59,361 nt of DNA. It comes from Lachnospiraceae bacterium (GTDB taxonomy: Bacteria; Bacillota; Clostridia; Lachnospirales; Lachnospiraceae). Each line of letters opens with the position of its first letter. Position 1 is the first letter of the stretch. The stretch is from positions 1-59,361 of the forward strand of contig WRAQ01000017.1 of assembly GCA_009780115.1 (NCBI GenBank), given 5' to 3'. Made by a program: the position numbers and the translations under genes. Positions 8,488-17,043 of this stretch are shown in pieces. Below the pieces are notes generated by a model. It searched no databases, had not been told where the DNA came from, and saw nothing but the letters and a program-made list of their open reading frames with translations.

Positions 8488-9435
8488 ATGAAGAAGATGT
8501 TATCAATTACTCTGATAGTGTGTCTTGCTGCATTTTTATGTGGTTTTTCCAGTTTTTATAATGCCGTCGTTAAGAATCCCTACAATTCCTTAAAAGCGCC
8601 TTCATTTATTACCAAAATCGGCAATGAATATTTTATCGTGGATTGTTATAACAACCAAATCATCTACAACAATAATTTGACGGATGATATAAGTACATGG
8701 TCGGTGATGACTGCAAATATTAACCGGGGCCATACTATTGCAAGTGACGGAGTGGTTTATCTGATTGATGATACTGACAATCACCGGATTCTGGTAATGC
8801 AAAGGCAGATTAATCATCTAGGCCAGGCTATTTTTGTTCAGACACAGGAGTTTAATAATATCGGCGACCGCCCTCATTATGTTTATTATCATGCGGCAAC
8901 GGCTACTTTTTATGCCTGGAGTTCAATGACCGGTGAAATGTATTTGTTTCATCGTAACCGGGAAACGAACATGTTTTATTTAAGCGAAGTACATAAAGTC
9001 CCGCTTTTAACCGGCGGTATTTATGTTCGTTCATTTACGATTATCGGTGATGCTATTTACTTTGTTTCGGGAAATTCCGCAATTATTAAAGCAGACTTAA
9101 AGACGTTTCGGACACTGAAAATTTATCCGGTACCGGAGTTTATTGCCGGTATGGTTCAACTGACAAAAATCGAAGATTTTTATTATATTACGGTTTCGAC
9201 CGATATTCACGGCAATCAGAATTTTGGGACAATCATTAGGACGGATGATTTATCTACTTTGGCAAATAATGAGTATGAAGATATTTATGATTATTTTGCC
9301 GCCGGCGGAACGCCTTATAATATGACAAAAATCGGAAACCGTTGGTATTTGACTGAAAGCCGGCTTCCCGGTTATTCTATCTGGAGCTTTTATGTTCAGA
9401 ATAATGAAATAAAGGGTATTAGGCTGGTTTACTGA
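8488..9435 (+). CDS. Secreted protein of unknown function, propeller-like
   Basis: A 315-aa protein with an N-terminal signal sequence (MKKMLSITLIVCLAAFLCG). The mature part is a run of short beta-strands with repeating aromatic positions (FITKIGNEYFIVDCYNNQII, SDGVVYLIDDTDNHRILV, IIGDAIYFVSGNSAIIKAD, KIGNRWYLTES), as expected for a beta-propeller related to NHL repeats. No catalytic motif is recognised. Cys at the end of the signal region (FLCGF) could be a weak lipobox but does not fit well. The start has no SD; a consensus promoter puts the transcription start at the ATG. It may act with the upstream amidase in the envelope, but that is only suggested by position. Confidence 0.7.
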   Translation: MKKMLSITLIVCLAAFLCGFSSFYNAVVKNPYNSLKAPSFITKIGNEYFIVDCYNNQIIYNNNLTDDISTWSVMTANINRGHTIASDGVVYLIDDTDNHRILVMQRQINHLGQAIFVQTQEFNNIGDRPHYVYYHAATATFYAWSSMTGEMYLFHRNRETNMFYLSEVHKVPLLTGGIYVRSFTIIGDAIYFVSGNSAIIKADLKTFRTLKIYPVPEFIAGMVQLTKIEDFYYITVSTDIHGNQNFGTIIRTDDLSTLANNEYEDIYDYFAAGGTPYNMTKIGNRWYLTESRLPGYSIWSFYVQNNEIKGIRLVY

Positions 9436-9450
9436 TAGAAATTTGCTTAC

Positions 9451-10527
9451 TCAAACCTTCAAAAAATACCATGAATAATACCCAAAAGCCAAAGCCGTCA
9501 AAATTATCTTATGGATAAAATAATTACGTATTGACAAATCAGTTTTTGCAATACAGCTATATGTTTGAGCCAGACAAGAAAATCCGCCGAAAACAAGTAA
9601 AGTTAAAGAAATAAATGGGGTCTGGTTTCCTAACATCTTTAGGCCGCCGGTGATTTCAAGTATCCCGGCTAAAAGTCCTTGAGTCATTCCATTATTTAAA
9701 AATTGATAAGGAATAATATTAAGCAGGTTAAAGAAAATCATATACCCGCCTAATTTCGTAATTCCTTCAATGCTTGCTGAAATTGATTCATCCAAAGCTT
9801 TTAAAAGGCCGATGCTGCCGGGTTTTTCTGAATTTCCGTTATTACGCGAGCCATGTGAAGCCTTTATGGAGAAGTTTGAAACAATTCGCTCACTGTCTAC
9901 ATTTGACAGACGTTTCTTTCTGCTACCGGGCAATATTTTTTTACGGTATAGGAAATTGCTCCTGCCATCGTAAACCATTTCGGGAGAATTGCTTGCAATT
10001 CTCTTAGAAGCGAGCTTGCTCGCTTTTTTATCCCGATAAAATGTATAGCGCAAAAAAAGGCCGTAACATAACGGTATACCGTACATTCCAAATAAAAGTA
10101 CCGTTGAAGGGGTTAGGTTTAGCAAAAGCAAAGCAAAGCTGATAAAATAAACCGGGCCAATATTATTAACGAAACTCAAAAGATAATTTGCTTCGTTTTT
10201 GGTAATTTGACGGCGTTCGTATAGGTCGGCAACAATCCGCGCGCCCATTGGAAAACCACATAAGAAGCCGGCAGCAATTGCATATAAGGGTGCCGGGCGC
10301 AGGCAGAAAAGAGGTTTTAAAAAGGGGTTAAAAACCATCATCAATTTATCGGTCAAATTCATACGAATCATCATTCCTGATAAAATCATAAAGGGAAATA
10401 AGGTCGGGACCATTTTTTGAAACCACAGATTCAGCCCATTCAGGGCGAATTGCAAACATTCCCGTGGATAGGCAAGTAATAGCGCTGTTAACAGCAAAAA
10501 AATCAAAGAGTAGAATACTTTTTTCAT
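9451..10527 (-). CDS. Sporulation integral membrane protein YlbJ-like
   Basis: A 358-aa polytopic membrane protein with nucleoside-recognition (Gate) type domains. Features include MVPTLFPFMILSGMMIR near the N-terminus, GFLCGFPMGARIVADLYE, a NNIGPVYFISFALL membrane segment, and a second half with EITGGLKMLGNQTPF and FGGFSCLAQTYSCI. These match YlbJ of endospore formers, which in Bacillus belongs to the mother-cell sporulation programme; the transport function is unknown. A hydrophilic loop (about residues 165-240) is unusually long. It contains two perfect DNA palindromes, suggesting insertion of repeat DNA into the coding sequence. It is convergent with the upstream secreted-protein gene. 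Confidence 0.8.
   Translation of the reverse strand: MKKVFYSLIFLLLTALLLAYPRECLQFALNGLNLWFQKMVPTLFPFMILSGMMIRMNLTDKLMMVFNPFLKPLFCLRPAPLYAIAAGFLCGFPMGARIVADLYERRQITKNEANYLLSFVNNIGPVYFISFALLLLNLTPSTVLLFGMYGIPLCYGLFLRYTFYRDKKASKLASKRIASNSPEMVYDGRSNFLYRKKILPGSRKKRLSNVDSERIVSNFSIKASHGSRNNGNSEKPGSIGLLKALDESISASIEGITKLGGYMIFFNLLNIIPYQFLNNGMTQGLLAGILEITGGLKMLGNQTPFISLTLLVFGGFSCLAQTYSCIAKTDLSIRNYFIHKIILTALAFGYYSWYFLKV
9984..10023. repeat. Two palindromes inside ylbJ coding sequence
   Basis: GAGAATTGC-TT-GCAATTCTC (9984-10003) and GCGAGC-TT-GCTCGC (10010-10023) are perfect inverted repeats with the same TT apex. They encode part of the hydrophilic loop KASKLASKRIASNS on the minus strand. The same short palindrome style occurs between other genes here. 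Confidence 0.75.
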
Positions 10528-10769
10528 GTATACCCATATCCGCTATCGGCGGATTCAAATTCAAAACCTGAACTACGTTCAGGCGTTGAAAGAGCTTTTC
10601 CCTTCAACATTATATACTTATGTTTTTACTAGCTTAAATACGACTATTATTGTATACTAATATGAAAGATGAATCTTTCATAATCCTGATTTGAGTACCG
10701 CTCAAAAGCGGCTCATGGGAGTTAGTGTGAAGAGTTTATCTTCCAGACTTTTGCACATGAAAGGTTAAT
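10528..10769. other. Divergent intergenic region with several hairpins
   Basis: No gene is seen. It holds ATCCGC/GCGGAT and CCTGAAC/GTTCAGG hairpins near the ylbJ start, a GTTGAA/TTCAAC pair, a perfect ATGAAAGAT-GA-ATCTTTCAT hairpin (about 10661-10680), a CCGCTC/GAGCGG-like pair, and a degenerate family A arm GTGTGAAGAG near 10727. A TATACT box near 10653 could serve the HAD gene. Confidence 0.5.
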
Positions 10770-11468
10770 ATGCAAAACATAAACATGCTCGAAAATATCG
10801 ATGCCCTTTTATTTGACTTGGACGGGACCTTAGTTGATTCAATGTGGATTTGGCGGGATATTGACATTCAATACTTAGAGCGATATGGTATTACTTTACC
10901 GGATAATATCCAGCTCCAAATTGAGGGGATGAGTTTTACCGAAACCGCTCACTTTTTCAAAGAAAAATTTGCTATCCCTGACGATGTTGAAACAATTAAA
11001 AGTGACTGGAATGCAATGGCACTCAATAAATATATGACCGAAGTCCCAATGAAACCGGGGGCTATTGATTTTCTTAATTATGCTTTGGAAAAAGGGTTTA
11101 AAATGGGGATTGCAACAAGTAATTCGGTAGAGTTGGTGAAACAAATTACTGCTGTCCACGGCCTTGATAATTATTTCCCGGTGATTAAGACTTCATGTGA
11201 GGTTGCCAAAGGCAAACCGGCCCCGGATATATATTTGTTAGTTGCCGAAACGCTTAAGGTAAAACCGGAACGTTGCCTGGTATTCGAAGATATCGTTCCG
11301 GGAATTATTGCGGGAAAAAGTGCCGGAATGAAAGTATGCGGGGTCGAAGACAAGTACTCGGATACAACACGGGGTGAAAAAAAGCGGTTAGCGGATTATT
11401 ATATTTATCATTATGATGATATCAGGTCCAAAGGTCGTAATTTTCATGCTTTCATGAAAAATCTATGA
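10770..11468 (+). CDS. HAD-superfamily phosphatase/phosphoglucomutase-like
   Basis: A 232-aa HAD hydrolase, subfamily IA with a helical cap, of the beta-phosphoglucomutase/phosphatase type. Motif I is LLFDLDGTLVDS with nucleophile Asp and acid/base Asp, motif II is GIATSNS, the motif III Lys lies in AKGKPAPDIYL, and motif IV is VFEDIVPGI with the Mg-binding acid. The substrate cannot be told; family members hydrolyse or isomerise small phosphorylated metabolites in the cytoplasm. The start ATG has AAAGG 7 bases upstream. A short hairpin region separates it from the radical SAM gene. Confidence 0.88.
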   Translation: MQNINMLENIDALLFDLDGTLVDSMWIWRDIDIQYLERYGITLPDNIQLQIEGMSFTETAHFFKEKFAIPDDVETIKSDWNAMALNKYMTEVPMKPGAIDFLNYALEKGFKMGIATSNSVELVKQITAVHGLDNYFPVIKTSCEVAKGKPAPDIYLLVAETLKVKPERCLVFEDIVPGIIAGKSAGMKVCGVEDKYSDTTRGEKKRLADYYIYHYDDIRSKGRNFHAFMKNL

Positions 11469-11500
11469 CAAAATCGAACGCAAGCTTTCGATTGGGGACC
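11464..11500 (+). repeat. Short intergenic hairpin before ygiQ-type gene
   Basis: ATCGAA-cgcaagct-TTCGAT inverted repeat directly after the HAD gene stop codon, again placed between a stop codon and the following SD. There is no U-tract. Confidence 0.5.
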
Positions 11501-11526
11501 ACGCAAAACACGAGGAGTAATCACAA

Positions 11527-13428
11527 ATGCCAACTTTCCTTCCCATATCACGAGCAGATATGGAAGCGCAAAATATAAGCCAATTAGATTTTGTTTTAAT
11601 TTCCGGTGATGCTTATGTAGATCACCCTTCTTTTGGGCATGCGATAATCAGCCGTGTCCTATCCGCGCATGGTTATCGTGTTGGTATTATCGCCCAGCCG
11701 GATTGGCATGATGAAAAAAGTATTACGATTCTTGGCAAACCAAGGCTGGCTTTTTTGATTTCCGCCGGCAATATGGACTCAATGGTAAATCATTATTATG
11801 TTTCCGGGCGGAAACGTGAAAACGATGCTTATTCACCCGGGGGGGCCGCCGGCAAGCGCCCGGACCGCGCTACTGCCGCCTACGGCAATTTAATCAGGCG
11901 GACTTACAAAGATGTACCGGTTATCATTGGCGGTATTGAAGCAAGCTTAAGGCGGCTTGCTCATTATGATTATTGGAGTAATTCATTTAAACGTTCGGTT
12001 TTACTTGATTCGCAAGCTGATATTCTAGTTTATGGCATGGGTGAAAAGTCAATCGTTGCGGTCGCCGATGCTTTAAATAGTGGAATTTTGGTAAAGGATA
12101 TTACTTTTATCAACGGCACGGTTTACAAAACAAAAGAGATTTCCGGACTTGATGCATTAAAACTACCTGATTATCTCATGATGAAAACCGAGCCGGGAAA
12201 ATACGCTGCCAGTTTTCAAATTCAAGCGCAAAATACTGATTTTATCACGGCGAAAACTTTAATTGAAGCATATCCAAATAATATTTATGTGGTACAAAAC
12301 CCGCCTTCAGAACCATTATCAACCCAGGAAATGGATAATATTTACGCCCTGCCTTATACCCGGAAATACCATCCATGTTACGAAAAGGATGGCGGGGTCC
12401 CGGCTATTAATGAAATCAAATTTTCCCTGACTAGCAGCCGGGGCTGTTTTGGCGGTTGCTCATTTTGTGCTTTGAATTTTCATCAGGGGCGGCGTGTCCA
12501 AAGCCGCAGTCATGAATCACTGATAACGGAAGCACAATATTTTCTTAATGATCCTGATTTCAAAGGTTATATTCATGATGTTGGCGGCCCAACGGCGAAT
12601 TTCCGCCAGCCTTCTTGTGATAAGCAGCTTAAAGAAGGGGTTTGTTCTAAGCGGCAATGCCTTTATCCCGAGCCGTGCCCGCAATTAAAAGTAAGCCATG
12701 CGGATTATTTATCGCTGTTACGGAAGCTTAGGCAGCTTAAGGGAGTAAAGAAAGTCTTTATCCGTTCGGGTTTGCGTTTTGATTATCTGATGGCAGATAA
12801 AAATACGCAATTTTTTCATGAATTGGTTGAACATCATATCAGCGGGCAGTTAAAGGTAGCCCCCGAACATATCGCCGCTAATGTGCTTTGCCGGATGGGT
12901 AAACCCGCAAATAAGATATATAATAGCTTTACGGCAAAATACCAAAAATTAAATGAGCTGATGGGCAAAAAACAGTTTCTTGTGCCTTATTTGATGTCAT
13001 CGCATCCCGGTTCAACCCTCAAAGAAGCGGTAAAACTAGCGGAATATCTCAACGAAGCGGGTATTTTCCCTGAACAAGTGCAGGATTTTTATCCAACCCC
13101 GGGGGCATTATCAACCGTGATGTATTATACCGGAATTGACCCCCGTGACGGCAAAGCAGTTTATGTCTGCCGTAACCCTCATGAAAAAGCAATGCAAAGG
13201 GCTTTAATCCAATACCGCAACCCAAAGAATTATGATTTGGTCAAAGAAGCATTAATTAAAGCCGGCCGTGAGGATTTAATCGGTTTTGACAAAAAATGCC
13301 TGATTAAACCACGCTTGATTAAGAGTAGGCCTATCAAGCCGGTTGATAAAAGAACTGAAGCTAAGAAAAAATCTAAACCTAAAAAAACAATCCGGAATAT
13401 TCATAAAAAAACGAAAAGGGGGAATTAA
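11527..13428 (+). CDS. YgiQ family radical SAM protein
   Basis: A 633-aa radical SAM enzyme. The 4Fe-4S ligating motif is RGCFGGCSFCALNFHQGR (CxxxCxxC), preceded by an N-terminal YgiQ domain (FLPISRADM, FVLISGDAYVDHPSFG, IIGGIEASLRRLAHYDYW). The C-terminus is a Lys-rich tail (about 605-633), perhaps for RNA or ribosome contact. Extra cysteines in CDKQLKEGVCSKRQCLYPEPC are typical of the family. The reaction is unknown. The SD is CGAGGAG. Its stop is followed immediately by the ATG of the pseudouridine synthase gene, suggesting coupled translation. Confidence 0.88.
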   Translation: MPTFLPISRADMEAQNISQLDFVLISGDAYVDHPSFGHAIISRVLSAHGYRVGIIAQPDWHDEKSITILGKPRLAFLISAGNMDSMVNHYYVSGRKRENDAYSPGGAAGKRPDRATAAYGNLIRRTYKDVPVIIGGIEASLRRLAHYDYWSNSFKRSVLLDSQADILVYGMGEKSIVAVADALNSGILVKDITFINGTVYKTKEISGLDALKLPDYLMMKTEPGKYAASFQIQAQNTDFITAKTLIEAYPNNIYVVQNPPSEPLSTQEMDNIYALPYTRKYHPCYEKDGGVPAINEIKFSLTSSRGCFGGCSFCALNFHQGRRVQSRSHESLITEAQYFLNDPDFKGYIHDVGGPTANFRQPSCDKQLKEGVCSKRQCLYPEPCPQLKVSHADYLSLLRKLRQLKGVKKVFIRSGLRFDYLMADKNTQFFHELVEHHISGQLKVAPEHIAANVLCRMGKPANKIYNSFTAKYQKLNELMGKKQFLVPYLMSSHPGSTLKEAVKLAEYLNEAGIFPEQVQDFYPTPGALSTVMYYTGIDPRDGKAVYVCRNPHEKAMQRALIQYRNPKNYDLVKEALIKAGREDLIGFDKKCLIKPRLIKSRPIKPVDKRTEAKKKSKPKKTIRNIHKKTKRGN

Positions 13429-14448
13429 ATGCACAAAAAAATTATCACCCCAAATGAAGCTAATCAGCGCCTTGATAAATTTTTGCACAAATATTTACCG
13501 GAAGCCGGCAATAGCTTTATCTACAAAATGCTGCGCAAAAAGAACATCACGCTTAATGGAAAAAAAGCCGACGGAAATGAAAAAACCTTAGCCGGTGATG
13601 AGATTACTTTTTTTATTTCGGATGAAACAATCCGCAAATTTCAAACCACTGTAAGCGGCCTTCAGAATTATTATCAAGCCTACCAACAATTCACCGAGCT
13701 TAAGATATTATTTGAAAATGAACATCTTTTAATTGCGGATAAACCGGCAGGGTTATTATCTCAAAAAGCAAAAGCGGAAGATATTTCTTTAAATGACTGG
13801 CTGATTGGTTATTTACTTGCAAGCAATCAAATTAATGAAGAGAGTTTAAAGACTTTTAAACCTTCGGCCCTTAACCGCCTTGACCGCAATACCTGCGGCA
13901 TTAGCTTATGCGGAAAAACGTTGATTGGAAGTCAGGAAATCAGCCGTTTATTGAAAGAAAGGAAGATTCAGAAATATTATCAGCTTATTGTTAAAGGGGA
14001 AATAACAAAAGCCGGGCAGCTTGGCGGTTATCTTAATAAAGATGAAAAGAACAATAAAGTGCAGATAATTAGGGGAAAAGGAGCGGCTGAGCGCTTAACA
14101 AAAACAATCATTGATTCAGCGGGAAAACCGGTTGAAAATGTCCTGACAAAATACCGGCCTATAAAAACTAACTCAACATGCACTTTGGTAGAAGCAGAGC
14201 TTGTCACTGGAAAAACTCATCAAATCCGCGCCCATTTTGCGGGGATAGGGCATCCGTTGATTGGCGATTACAAATATGGCGACCGTCAGGTTAATGATGA
14301 ATTTAAGCGGCTGTATGGAGTAGAGAGCCAACTGTTACATGCAAGCCGGGTGGTTTTCCCGGTAATGGAAGCCCCTTTGAGTGATTTAAGCAGGCTTGAG
14401 GTTACTTCGCCATCAATATTTTTGATTGATGTTCCCGGCGGGAAATGA
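13429..14448 (+). CDS. RluA-family 23S rRNA pseudouridine synthase
   Basis: A 339-aa pseudouridine synthase of the RluA/RluC type. The N-terminal S4 RNA-binding domain (NEANQRLDKFLHKYLPE, FIYKMLRKKNITLNG) precedes the catalytic domain, with ADKPAGLLSQ, the active-site Asp in ALNRLDRNTCGI, and the C-terminal signature VTGKTHQIRAHFAGIGHPLIGD. It isomerises specific uridines in 23S rRNA (or tRNA); the target site is not evident. It starts on the base after the ygiQ stop, with its SD within the end of that gene. A second family member, RluD-like, lies at 57395-58369. Confidence 0.9.
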   Translation: MHKKIITPNEANQRLDKFLHKYLPEAGNSFIYKMLRKKNITLNGKKADGNEKTLAGDEITFFISDETIRKFQTTVSGLQNYYQAYQQFTELKILFENEHLLIADKPAGLLSQKAKAEDISLNDWLIGYLLASNQINEESLKTFKPSALNRLDRNTCGISLCGKTLIGSQEISRLLKERKIQKYYQLIVKGEITKAGQLGGYLNKDEKNNKVQIIRGKGAAERLTKTIIDSAGKPVENVLTKYRPIKTNSTCTLVEAELVTGKTHQIRAHFAGIGHPLIGDYKYGDRQVNDEFKRLYGVESQLLHASRVVFPVMEAPLSDLSRLEVTSPSIFLIDVPGGK

Positions 14449-14503
14449 TATACTTCATATTGCAATAATGCAAATTGAATAATCTAATTATTACAGGATA
14501 AAA

Positions 14504-15034
14504 ATGGCGACATGGAACTCACGCGGATTACGCGGCTCAACGCTTGAAGATTTAATTAACCGGACTAATGAAAAATATGCTGAAAATGGGCTTGCGCTTA
14601 TTCAAAAAGTGCCGACCCCTATTACCCCTGTGCAGATAGACAAAGCAAGCCGTCATATTACCTTGGCTTACTTTGAGCAGAAGAGTACTGTTGACTATAT
14701 CGGGGCGGTTCAGGGCCTTCCGGTCTGTTTTGAGGCTAAAGAAAGTGCTGCCGATACATATGCCCTAAGCAATATCCATGAACATCAGGTTAATTTTATG
14801 AGGCAATTCGAAAAACAAGGCGGCGTTGCCTTTTTTCTTATTTTCTATTCCGGCCGTGATTTATTCTACTATCTTCCTTATGAGTTGCTGCGGTTTTTTT
14901 GGGACCGGATGGCGGAAGGCGGAAGAAAAAGTTTCCGTTTTGATGAACTTAACCCCGAGTATGTCCTGCCAAAGAAGCACGGCGTACTTGTGCCGTATTT
15001 GGATATGATTCAAAAAGATTTAGATGATAGATAA
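14504..15034 (+). CDS. recU: Holliday junction resolvase RecU
   Basis: A 176-aa RecU endonuclease, which cuts Holliday junctions during recombination and chromosome segregation and is typical of Bacillota. The start NSRGLRGSTLEDLIN is the family N-terminus, and the nuclease core includes STVDYIGAVQGLPVCFEAKES with Asp, Glu and Lys of the PD-(D/E)xK site. LSNIHEHQVNFMRQFEKQGG and FYSGRDLFYYLP follow as in known RecU. There is no pbp1 neighbour, unlike Bacillus. The SD AGGAT lies 7 bases upstream of the ATG. Confidence 0.9.
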   Translation: MATWNSRGLRGSTLEDLINRTNEKYAENGLALIQKVPTPITPVQIDKASRHITLAYFEQKSTVDYIGAVQGLPVCFEAKESAADTYALSNIHEHQVNFMRQFEKQGGVAFFLIFYSGRDLFYYLPYELLRFFWDRMAEGGRKSFRFDELNPEYVLPKKHGVLVPYLDMIQKDLDDR

Positions 15035-15060
15035 TAATACTCACTCACGTGCAAAAAATG

Positions 15061-15089
15061 TTGACATAATCTATAATTAGCTTTATACT
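15061..15089 (+). promoter_or_regulatory. Promoter of the his operon
   Basis: TTGACA (15061-15066), 17-base spacer, TATACT (15084-15089). The expected start near 15096 gives a leader of about 90 bases before hisZ. No T-box signature or long attenuator is visible in that leader. Confidence 0.7.
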
Positions 15090-15187
15090 ATAATTCATCA
15101 TGATAATTCGCTACCACGTTAATGTGATAAAGTGAATCAAAAATACATAACACTATTCCAATACATAGGCAACGAAACGAGGAGACC

Positions 15188-16294
15188 ATGAAAAACAGCC
15201 TTTTACATACACCCGAAGGAGTGAGGGATATCTACGGGGAGGAATATGCACGTAAACTTTGGGTTGAGGATGTTATCCGCAAGCAATTCGGCCTTTATGG
15301 TTATGAAGTTATCCAAACCCCGACTTTTGAATTTTTTGATGTCTTTTCGCGGGAGGTAGGGACTACGCCTTCCAAGGATTTGTTTAAATTAATTGACGGC
15401 GAAGGAAATACAATGGTTCTTCGCCCGGATTTTACTCCGGGGGTAACGCGTTGTGTTGCCAAATACTATCACAATTTAAGTGAACCCTTACGTTTATGCT
15501 ATCAGGGAAATACTTACACCAATACCTCAAGCTTACAGGGGAAGCAAAAAGAAGTGACGGAAATGGGGGTCGAATTAATCGGCGACGAAAGTATTTTTGC
15601 GGAAGCGGAAACGATTGCTTTAGCAATTGAATCATTACTTGCTGTTGGTTTAAAAGAATTTCAAATTAGTATCGGCCAGGTGGAATATTTTAAAGGAATG
15701 TGCGAAGCGGCCGGGATAAATGACGATACGGAACTAAAGTTAAGGGATTTTATTTCCGAGAAAAATATCTTTGGTGCTGAAAATCTGCTTGTCGAAGCCG
15801 GTATTTCGGAAGAACATCGTAACCGTTTAATAAACATTAATGATTTATTTGGGGCAATTGATATTTTGCGAAGCGCAAAAAAGCAGGCTGATAATAAGCG
15901 GTCAATCAAAGCGGTTGAACGGCTTTTAGCCCTTTATGAAATTTTGTGCCATTACCGGGTCGAGAAGTATGTCGCTTTCGATTTGGGTATGCTTAGTAAA
16001 TACAACTATTATACCAGTATTATTTTCAAATGTTTTGCTTATGGCGTTGGTGATGTGATTGCCCGGGGCGGGCGGTATGACAACCTGCTTAAGCAATTCG
16101 GCAAACCGGCGCCGGCGGTTGGGTTCGGCTTGATAATTGATGATTTAATGGCGGCTTTAAACCGCCAAAAAGCAGAAATCCCTGAAGAATCGATTATTTC
16201 AGTAATTTATAATGATGATAATTTTCAAGATGCCTTAGCGGAAGCCCGGGTGCTGCGCAAAGAGGGAAGAAGCGTAAAGCTGAAAAGGATGTAA
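15188..16294 (+). CDS. hisZ: ATP phosphoribosyltransferase regulatory subunit HisZ
   Basis: A 368-aa HisRS-like paralogue without tRNA charging activity; it forms a complex with short HisG and gives it feedback control by histidine. HisRS class II features remain: [30 protein letters not shown], the motif-2-like [14 protein letters not shown], and [23 protein letters not shown]. The HisRS anticodon-binding domain is reduced or missing, as expected for HisZ. The SD GAGGAG lies 7 bases before the ATG. It is the first gene of the his operon and ends 5 bases before hisG. Confidence 0.92.
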   Translation: MKNSLLHTPEGVRDIYGEEYARKLWVEDVIRKQFGLYGYEVIQTPTFEFFDVFSREVGTTPSKDLFKLIDGEGNTMVLRPDFTPGVTRCVAKYYHNLSEPLRLCYQGNTYTNTSSLQGKQKEVTEMGVELIGDESIFAEAETIALAIESLLAVGLKEFQISIGQVEYFKGMCEAAGINDDTELKLRDFISEKNIFGAENLLVEAGISEEHRNRLININDLFGAIDILRSAKKQADNKRSIKAVERLLALYEILCHYRVEKYVAFDLGMLSKYNYYTSIIFKCFAYGVGDVIARGGRYDNLLKQFGKPAPAVGFGLIIDDLMAALNRQKAEIPEESIISVIYNDDNFQDALAEARVLRKEGRSVKLKRM

Positions 16295-16299
16295 TAAAA

Positions 16300-16938
16300 A
16301 TGGAACGTTATTTGACTTTTGCCTTATGTAAGGGGCGTTTGGCTTTTCAAACGTTAGAACTATTAGAAAAAATCGGGATTCACTGCGAAGAAATGAAAGA
16401 CAAAAGTTCACGTAAGCTGATTTTTGTCAATGAAGATTTAAAGCTTAAGTTTTTCCTTGCTAAAGGCCCTGATGTACCTACATATGTTGAATATGGCGCC
16501 GCTGATTTTGGGGTGGTCGGCAAGGATATCCTGATGGAAGAAAACCGGCGCATTTATGAAGTGCTGGATTTATCCTTTGGCAAATGCCGGATGTGTGTCT
16601 GCGGGCCGGAAACAAGCAAAGAGAAACTGTTGCATCATGAAAAAATCCGGGTCGCGACGAAATACCCTCATATTGCCAAGGATTATTTTTTCAATAAAAA
16701 ACACCAAACAGTAGATATTATCAAATTAAACGGTTCCGTAGAACTTGGGCCGTTAGTCGAACTTTCCGATGTGATTGTTGATATCGTTGAAACCGGTTCA
16801 ACCCTTAAAGAAAATAACTTGGTCGTCCTTGAAGAAATTTGCCCGGTTTCAGCACGTTTGATAGTTAATCAGGTTAGTATGCAGATGAATCCGGAACGGA
16901 TAAAGAAAATAATTAACGGATTAAGGAAGATAGTGTGA
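16300..16938 (+). CDS. hisG: ATP phosphoribosyltransferase, short form (HisG)
   Basis: It catalyses the first step of histidine synthesis, joining ATP and PRPP. At 212 aa it is the short form that lacks the C-terminal regulatory domain and needs HisZ, which is encoded just upstream. Family features include [21 protein letters not shown], the [21 protein letters not shown] region, and the PRPP-binding motif [13 protein letters not shown]. The SD AAAGGAT lies within the hisZ 3' end. The TGA stop overlaps the left arm of a family A hairpin. Confidence 0.94.
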   Translation: MERYLTFALCKGRLAFQTLELLEKIGIHCEEMKDKSSRKLIFVNEDLKLKFFLAKGPDVPTYVEYGAADFGVVGKDILMEENRRIYEVLDLSFGKCRMCVCGPETSKEKLLHHEKIRVATKYPHIAKDYFFNKKHQTVDIIKLNGSVELGPLVELSDVIVDIVETGSTLKENNLVVLEEICPVSARLIVNQVSMQMNPERIKKIINGLRKIV

Positions 16939-17022
16939 AGAGATTTTCTAAGTTTGCATCCATTGGAGTGTAACAAAGAAAATCTAAAGCTTCGCACGGG
17001 AAGAACGCAATACGCGTTCTTC
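16933..17022 (+). repeat. Family A composite hairpin element, copy 3 (hisG-hisD)
   Basis: GTGTGAAG (16933-16940, overlapping the hisG stop) pairs with CTTCGCAC (16990-16997) with one G-U. AGATTTTCT (16941-16949) pairs with AGAAAATCT (16977-16985). An inner TTGCATCC/GAGTGTAA hairpin has an ATTG loop. The second hairpin GAAGAACGC/GCGTTCTTC (17000-17008 with 17014-17022) is perfect. The hisD SD region follows directly. Confidence 0.8.
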
Positions 17023-17043
17023 GGAAAGGCATAGGCCAATTAA

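Noticed and set aside
15089-15187. T-box or His attenuator upstream of hisZ
   Set aside because: No AGGGTGGNACCGCG-type T-box sequence, no run of His codons in a leader peptide, and no terminator hairpin in the leader.
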